Below are positions 59,850 to 64,000 of a stretch of DNA of 64,000 nucleotides, in pieces (position 1 is the first letter of the stretch; the number at the start of each line of letters is the position of its first letter). A model generated the notes under the pieces. That model was given only the letters and a program-made list of their open reading frames with translations, was not told the DNA's origin and made no database searches. Source of the stretch: FEN-1219 sp035644475 (GTDB lineage Bacteria; Pseudomonadota; Gammaproteobacteria; Steroidobacterales; Rariloculaceae); NCBI GenBank assembly GCA_035644475.1, contig DASQOL010000018.1, forward strand, positions 1 to 64,000, read 5' to 3'. The translations under genes and the position numbers were made by a program.

Positions 59850-61223
59850 ATGACGCGCTCCGGCCGAATTCTCGTCATCGACGACGACGTGGGCGTGCTC
59901 ACCGCCGCCCGCCTGCTGCTCAAGCGGCACTTCGCCGTGGTGCAGACCGAGTCGGACCCGACCAAGCTGCCGGACCTCCTCGACGCCGGCTTCGACGTCG
60001 TTCTGCTCGACATGAACTTCGCGCGCGGCGCCGACAGCGGCGCGGAAGGTCTCGCGTGGCTCGCCAAGATCCTCGAGATCGATCCCGGCATCGTCGTGGT
60101 ATTGATGACCGCGTACGGCGACGTGTCGACGGCCGTCAACGCCATCAAGGCGGGCGCCACCGACTTCGTGCTGAAGCCCTGGCAGAACGAGAAGCTCGTG
60201 GCCACCGTTACCGCCGCGCTGAGCCTGCGCGACTCGCGCGACGAGGTCGGGCGGCTGCGCTCCCGCGAGCGCGAGCTCGTCGACGCGGCGAGCGGCGCGG
60301 TGCAGCCCGTGATCGGCAACGCGGCCCCGATGCGCCACGTGTTCGAGATGGTGCGCCGCGCGGCGCCCACCGACGCCAACGTTCTCATCCTGGGCGAGAG
60401 CGGTGTCGGCAAGGAGCTCGTCGCGCGCCTGCTCCACCAACAGTCGCGGCGCGCGGCCGAGGTCTTCATGTCGGTCGACCTGGGCTCCGTGAGCCAAACG
60501 TTGTTCGAGAGCGAGCTGTTCGGCCACCGTCGCGGCGCGTTCACCGACGCGCGCGAGGAGCGCGCCGGCCGCTTCCAGGCCGCGTCCCGCGGCACGCTGT
60601 TCCTCGACGAGATCGGTAATCTGCCCCTGCATCTGCAGGGCAAGCTCCTCTCCGCGCTCGAGCAGCGCACCGTGACGCCGCTCGGCAGCGACCGCGCGTT
60701 GCCGATCGACGTGCGGCTCGTGAGCGCCACCAACAAGCCGCTTGCCGCGCTCGCGGGCACAGGCGAGTTCCGCGAGGACCTGCTCTACCGAATCAACACG
60801 GTGGAGATTCGGGTCCCGCCGCTCCGCGAGCGCGTCGAGGACATCGCGCCGCTGTTCGACCACTTCGTCGAGATCTACGCGCGCAAGTACAACCTGCCGC
60901 CGAAGCGCCTGTCACGCGTCGGGCTCAAGCGGCTCGAGGCGTACGCGTGGCCCGGCAACGTGCGCGAGCTGCGGCACGCGGTCGAGCGCGCGCTCATCAT
61001 GAGCGACGCACCGATGCTCGACGCACACGACTTCCTGCTCGCGCCCGAGCGCCGCAGCGGCGGCGACGGGCTCAAGCTCGACGACTACAACCTCGAGACG
61101 GTCGAGAACCGCGTGATCCAGGCGGCGCTCGAAAAGCACGGCGGCAACGTGAGCCGCGCCGCGCGCGAGCTCGGCATCACGCGTGCGTCGTTGTATCGGC
61201 GCATGGAAAAGTATGGGCTATAA
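59850..61223 (+). CDS. sigma-54-dependent response regulator (NtrC family)
   Basis: 457 residues from ATG 59850 (GTG 59841 and GTG 59793 are possible). Receiver domain 1-125 with D11/D12, phosphoacceptor D54 in VVLLDMNF and K near KPW. AAA+ domain 150-390 with Walker A GESGVGKE and Walker B GTLFLDEIGN. The sigma-54 contact loop reads GAFTDA where the family standard is GAFTGA. C-terminal Fis-type helix-turn-helix (GGNVSRAARELGITRASLYRRMEKYGL). It probably activates the divergent ABC operon. Its last codons overlap the kinase gene by 11 bases. Confidence 0.93.
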   Translation: MTRSGRILVIDDDVGVLTAARLLLKRHFAVVQTESDPTKLPDLLDAGFDVVLLDMNFARGADSGAEGLAWLAKILEIDPGIVVVLMTAYGDVSTAVNAIKAGATDFVLKPWQNEKLVATVTAALSLRDSRDEVGRLRSRERELVDAASGAVQPVIGNAAPMRHVFEMVRRAAPTDANVLILGESGVGKELVARLLHQQSRRAAEVFMSVDLGSVSQTLFESELFGHRRGAFTDAREERAGRFQAASRGTLFLDEIGNLPLHLQGKLLSALEQRTVTPLGSDRALPIDVRLVSATNKPLAALAGTGEFREDLLYRINTVEIRVPPLRERVEDIAPLFDHFVEIYARKYNLPPKRLSRVGLKRLEAYAWPGNVRELRHAVERALIMSDAPMLDAHDFLLAPERRSGGDGLKLDDYNLETVENRVIQAALEKHGGNVSRAARELGITRASLYRRMEKYGL

Positions 61224-62562
61224 CCGCTTTGCGCTCACCGTGACGGCTCAGGTCGCGCTGATACTCGGCGTGTGCGTCGCGTTTGCCTATCTCGCGGTTA
61301 CGACGACCTACTATGCTACTTTGCTGCTGCTGGCCGTGGCGCTCACGGTGCAAGTGGCGTCGCTCGTGCGCTACGTGCAACGAACCAACCGCGAGCTCGC
61401 GCGCTTCATGCTCGCGATTCGCCATTCGGACTTCTCGCAGAGCTTCGCCTTCGCCCCAACGGGGACGTCGTTCGCCGAGCTCGCGGCCGCGTTCGAGGAG
61501 ATCCTGCAGCGATTTCGCGCGGCGCGCACGGCGAAGGAGGAGCAGGCGAGCTACCTCGACACCTTCGTCCAGCACGTGCCGGTCGCCGTGATCGCGATCG
61601 ACGAGTCCGGGCGCATCGACCAGTTCAACCACGCGGCGCGGCGTCTGTTCGGCGCCGGCGCGCCGCGGCTGCTCCAAGACTTCGCGGGCTTCGGCCCCGA
61701 ATTCCCGCGGCGGCTCCTCGAGCTCGAGCCGGGCCGCACGGAGCTCATCAAAGTGACGCGCGACGGCACGCCGCTGCAGCTCAACGTCCTCGCCACCGAG
61801 CTCAAGATCGCCGGCCGCACGCACAAGATCGTGTCGCTGCTCGACATCCACGGCGAGCTCGAGGCGCGCGAGGTGGAGGCGTGGCAGAACCTGATCCGCG
61901 TGCTCACCCACGAGATCATGAATTCCGCCACGCCGATCTCCTCACTCGCCGCGACGGCGGCGGAGCTGCTTGCCGAGGCCCGCACCCATCCGGGCCAAAC
62001 GAGCGCGATCGACGACGCGCAGGACGCGGTGGAGACGATCGCGAAGCGCAGCAGCGGCCTCGTGCACTTCGTGGACAGCTACCGCCGGCTCACGCGGCTG
62101 CCGAAGCCGTCGCTGCGGCCGTGCGCGGCGGCCGAGCTGCTCGACCGTGTGGCGCAGCTGATGCAACCCGAGCTCGCGCGCCGGGGCATCGCGCTCGCGC
62201 AGTCCGTGACGCCGCGCAATCTCGAGATCAACGTGGACGCCGAGCTGCTGGAGCAGGTATTGATCAACCTGCTGCGCAACTCGATCGACGCGCTAGGCGA
62301 GACCGCGCGGCCGCAGATCCGGCTTGCGGCGGAGATCGACACCGCGGGTCACGCGGTCATCGCGGTGCACGACAACGGTCAGGGCATGGACGAGCAGGTC
62401 CGCCAGAACATCTTCGTACCGTTCTTCACCACCAAGCGCCACGGCACCGGCGTGGGCTTGAGTCTCGTGCGGCAGATCATGCGCTCGCACCGCGGCAGCG
62501 TCGGCGTGCAATCCGCGCCCGGCGAGGGCACGGCCGTGCGCCTCAGCTTCGGCACCCGCTAA
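61213..62562 (+). CDS. membrane sensor histidine kinase
   Basis: 449 residues from ATG 61213, overlapping the response-regulator stop. Two membrane helices within residues 6-52 with almost no periplasmic loop, so the signal is probably sensed in or at the membrane, or from the ABC complex itself. A PAS-like domain follows (about 115-215, VPVAVIAIDESGRIDQFNHAARRLFG). The dimerisation region LIRVLTHEIMNS carries phospho-acceptor H233. The ATPase domain has N box LINLLRNSIDAL and G boxes DNGQGM and GTGVGLSLV. Cognate partner of the preceding regulator. Confidence 0.93.
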   Translation: MGYNRFALTVTAQVALILGVCVAFAYLAVTTTYYATLLLLAVALTVQVASLVRYVQRTNRELARFMLAIRHSDFSQSFAFAPTGTSFAELAAAFEEILQRFRAARTAKEEQASYLDTFVQHVPVAVIAIDESGRIDQFNHAARRLFGAGAPRLLQDFAGFGPEFPRRLLELEPGRTELIKVTRDGTPLQLNVLATELKIAGRTHKIVSLLDIHGELEAREVEAWQNLIRVLTHEIMNSATPISSLAATAAELLAEARTHPGQTSAIDDAQDAVETIAKRSSGLVHFVDSYRRLTRLPKPSLRPCAAAELLDRVAQLMQPELARRGIALAQSVTPRNLEINVDAELLEQVLINLLRNSIDALGETARPQIRLAAEIDTAGHAVIAVHDNGQGMDEQVRQNIFVPFFTTKRHGTGVGLSLVRQIMRSHRGSVGVQSAPGEGTAVRLSFGTR

Positions 62563-62646
62563 ATTAGGGACATGCTGCTTTTTCGCTGATGGGCGGTGGG
62601 CATCCACGACCGTAGCTACGAAAAAGCAGCATGTCCCTAATTTAGC
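62558..62646. repeat. palindromic REP-like element, possible bidirectional terminator
   Basis: A perfect 28-bp inverted repeat (62558-62585 and 62619-62646) around a 33-bp centre. The arms contain TTAGGGACATGCTGCTTTTTCG. It lies between the convergent histidine kinase and DUF456 genes, and both stop codons fall inside it. Related in design to the element at 36522-36587. Confidence 0.9.
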
Positions 62647-63131
62647 CAGAAGCGCATGACGACGGCGGTGCCCACCATCGCGAAGCCGAGCGCGAGCTTT
62701 GCCGCCGTGCCGAGCGCGAGGCCGATCGTGGCGCCCACGCCGGCGCGGCCGGCGGCGGCGAGGTCGCGGCGCACCGTGAGCTCGCCGATCACCGCGCCCA
62801 CGAACGGGCCGAGCAGCACGCCCGGAATCCCGAAGAACAGCCCCACGATCGCACCGATCGTGGCGCCGAGCACCGCACGGCTCGACGCGCCGTAGCGGCG
62901 CGCGCCGAACGCGCTCGCCACGAAGTCGACCGCCACGGCGAGCACCATCAGCAGCAGGATCACCGACAGAGTGCCCATGCCGATGTAAGCGAAGCGATCG
63001 ATCCATGCGGCGACGAGGATGCCGATGAACAAAAGCGGCGCGCCGGGCAGCACGGGCAACACGAGACCCGCGAGGCCGACGGCCACCAGCACACCGGAGA
63101 GAGTCCAGAGACCGATCGTCGCAAGGTCCAA
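62637..63131 (-). CDS. DUF456-family membrane protein
   Basis: 164 residues from TTG 63131, chosen because GGAG lies 7 bases upstream and the product then starts DLATIGLWTLSGVL like other family members; TTG 63170 would add a basic 13-residue extension. Five or so hydrophobic segments with glycine-zipper-like repeats, including the PVLPGAPLLFIGILVAAW block and GIPGVLLGPFVGAVIGEL. Function of the family is unknown. Its stop lies within the palindromic element 62558-62646. Confidence 0.85.
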   Translation of the reverse strand: MDLATIGLWTLSGVLVAVGLAGLVLPVLPGAPLLFIGILVAAWIDRFAYIGMGTLSVILLLMVLAVAVDFVASAFGARRYGASSRAVLGATIGAIVGLFFGIPGVLLGPFVGAVIGELTVRRDLAAAGRAGVGATIGLALGTAAKLALGFAMVGTAVVMRFWLN

Positions 63132-63221
63132 CGCGTCGCTCCGTCGCGCGGGTTTTGACCGCGCTCCCAAGTCGCGCCTAATCTAGTCGCGGCGCGCCGA
63201 TCGCGCCAGGAGCAGCCCGCA

Positions 63222-63584
63222 ATGAAAGACTTCATCGTCCACGTCGTGGTGTCCGCGCTCCTGCTCGTGCTGGTCGACTACTTGCTCGACGGCTTCGCGA
63301 TCGCGGGATTCGGCCACGCGCTCATCGCCGCGCTCGTGCTCGGTATCGTCAACACCATCGTGCGGCCGGTGCTCCTGCTCGTGACGCTGCCGATCACGAT
63401 CGTCACGCTCGGCCTGTTCCTGTTCGTGATCAACGCGCTGATGCTGCTGCTTGCGGCCGCGGTTGTGCCGGGCTTCGCGATCGACGGCTTCGGCACGGCT
63501 CTGCTGGCCGCGCTGCTCCTCGCGTTGTTCAACCTCGTCGCTAGCTCGGTGCTGCATCCGCGGCGGGGCGGAGGCCCGCGATGA
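63222..63584 (+). CDS. phage-holin-4-superfamily small membrane protein
   Basis: 120 residues with GGAG upstream. Four hydrophobic segments; motifs VDYLLDGFAIAGFGHALIAALVLGIVNTIVRPVL and PITIVTLGLFLFVINALMLLLAAAVVPGFAIDGFG are typical of the chromosomal holin-like family 4. These are widespread housekeeping membrane proteins of unknown function, not markers of a prophage, and no phage genes are nearby. The stop overlaps the next start as ATGA. Confidence 0.88.
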   Translation: MKDFIVHVVVSALLLVLVDYLLDGFAIAGFGHALIAALVLGIVNTIVRPVLLLVTLPITIVTLGLFLFVINALMLLLAAAVVPGFAIDGFGTALLAALLLALFNLVASSVLHPRRGGGPR

Positions 63585-64000
63585 AGATCGCGGTCTTCGG
63601 CGTGGGCGGCGTCGGCGGCTATTTCGGCGCGCGGCTCGCGGAGTCCGGCGAGGACGTGGCGTTCATCGCCCGCGGGCCGCACCTCGACGCGATCCGCGAG
63701 CGCGGCCTGCGCGTCGACAGCGTGCTCGGCGACATGCGAATCGAGCCCGCACGCGCGAGCGACTCGCCGGTGGACATCGGGCCCGTCGACGCCGTGCTGC
63801 TCGGTGTGAAGACCTGGCAAGTCGCGTCCGTGGCGCCGAGCCTGAAGCCGCTGCTCGGCCCGGAAACGTTCGTCGTGCCGCTGCAGAACGGCGTCGAGGC
63901 GGCGGCGGTGCTCGCGGCCGAGCTTGGCGTCGAGCAGGTCGTCGGGGGCCTGTGCGGCGGATTCTGCTTCGTGGTCGGGCCGGGCCACATCAAGCACATC
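63581..64000 (+). CDS. panE: 2-dehydropantoate 2-reductase, N-terminal part
   Basis: 140 codons from ATG 63581 to the right edge. The Rossmann start MKIAVFGVGGVGGYFGARLAESGEDVAFIARG has the NADPH-binding GxGxxG and the Arg for the phosphate. VLLGVKTWQV and VVPLQNGVEA are the conserved ketopantoate-reductase blocks (Lys and Asn near the active site), and GGLCGGFCFVVGPGHIKH follows. Reduces ketopantoate to pantoate for coenzyme A, though relatives act on other 2-keto acids. The C-terminal domain lies outside the window. Confidence 0.9.
   Translation, partial: MKIAVFGVGGVGGYFGARLAESGEDVAFIARGPHLDAIRERGLRVDSVLGDMRIEPARASDSPVDIGPVDAVLLGVKTWQVASVAPSLKPLLGPETFVVPLQNGVEAAAVLAAELGVEQVVGGLCGGFCFVVGPGHIKHI

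Noticed and set aside
63222..63584. Holin-like gene as a sign of prophage
   Set aside because: This holin family is common in bacterial chromosomes and no other phage gene is present.

Overview
High-GC (about two thirds G+C) bacterial chromosome, almost certainly Pseudomonadota and probably a gamma- or beta-proteobacterium. The evidence is the sigma-54 biology, paired sucrose-phosphate synthase and sucrose synthase genes, a Wzx/Wzy-type exopolysaccharide (EPS) locus, and FecI/FecR-like, LtrA and PQQ-propeller genes. No rRNA, tRNA, CRISPR array, prophage or transposase gene was seen.

Layout. 1-5656: the N-terminal part of a kinase-type protein with tandem 92-residue HAMP repeats, a small Cys-rich ORF, an ECF sigma factor fused to its own ChrR-like anti-sigma, and a HAD phosphatase fused to a P-loop ATPase. 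5658-11193 (minus): fructokinase, sucrose-phosphate synthase and sucrose synthase, overlapping. 11284-28306: the EPS locus, with a priming glycosylphosphotransferase, a seven-gene plus-strand operon (four GT4 enzymes, Wzy-like polymerase, asparagine-synthetase-like protein, flippase), a minus-strand export operon (Wza-like, Wzz-like, tyrosine kinase) and a pseudokinase with a Calx-beta domain. 28307-43798: accessory genes, including a pair of large inverted-repeat elements, sodC, PQQ-type dehydrogenases, an orphan ABC permease, LtrA, a DMT transporter, a sigma/anti-sigma/secretin-N-domain trio, a tannase-family esterase and a DUF4168 protein. 43876-48864: two beta-helix secreted proteins flanking a methyltransferase. 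48944-62562: one ABC ATPase and four tandem paralogous FtsX/MacB-type permeases, divergent from a sigma-54 response regulator and histidine kinase. 62637-64000: DUF456, a holin-4-like membrane protein and the start of a ketopantoate reductase.

The main unifying signal is regulatory. Fourteen sites matching the sigma-54 -24/-12 consensus (TGGCACG-N4-TTGCW) lie in gaps, correctly oriented just upstream of genes, several as divergent pairs. They link EPS priming, polymerisation and export, sucrose metabolism, a beta-helix protein, sodC, a PQQ dehydrogenase, a HAMP-repeat kinase and the ABC array in one apparent RpoN regulon. They also decide several translation starts. The most unusual single proteins are the ECF sigma/anti-sigma/cupin fusion, the HAD-ATPase fusion and the Calx-beta pseudokinase.
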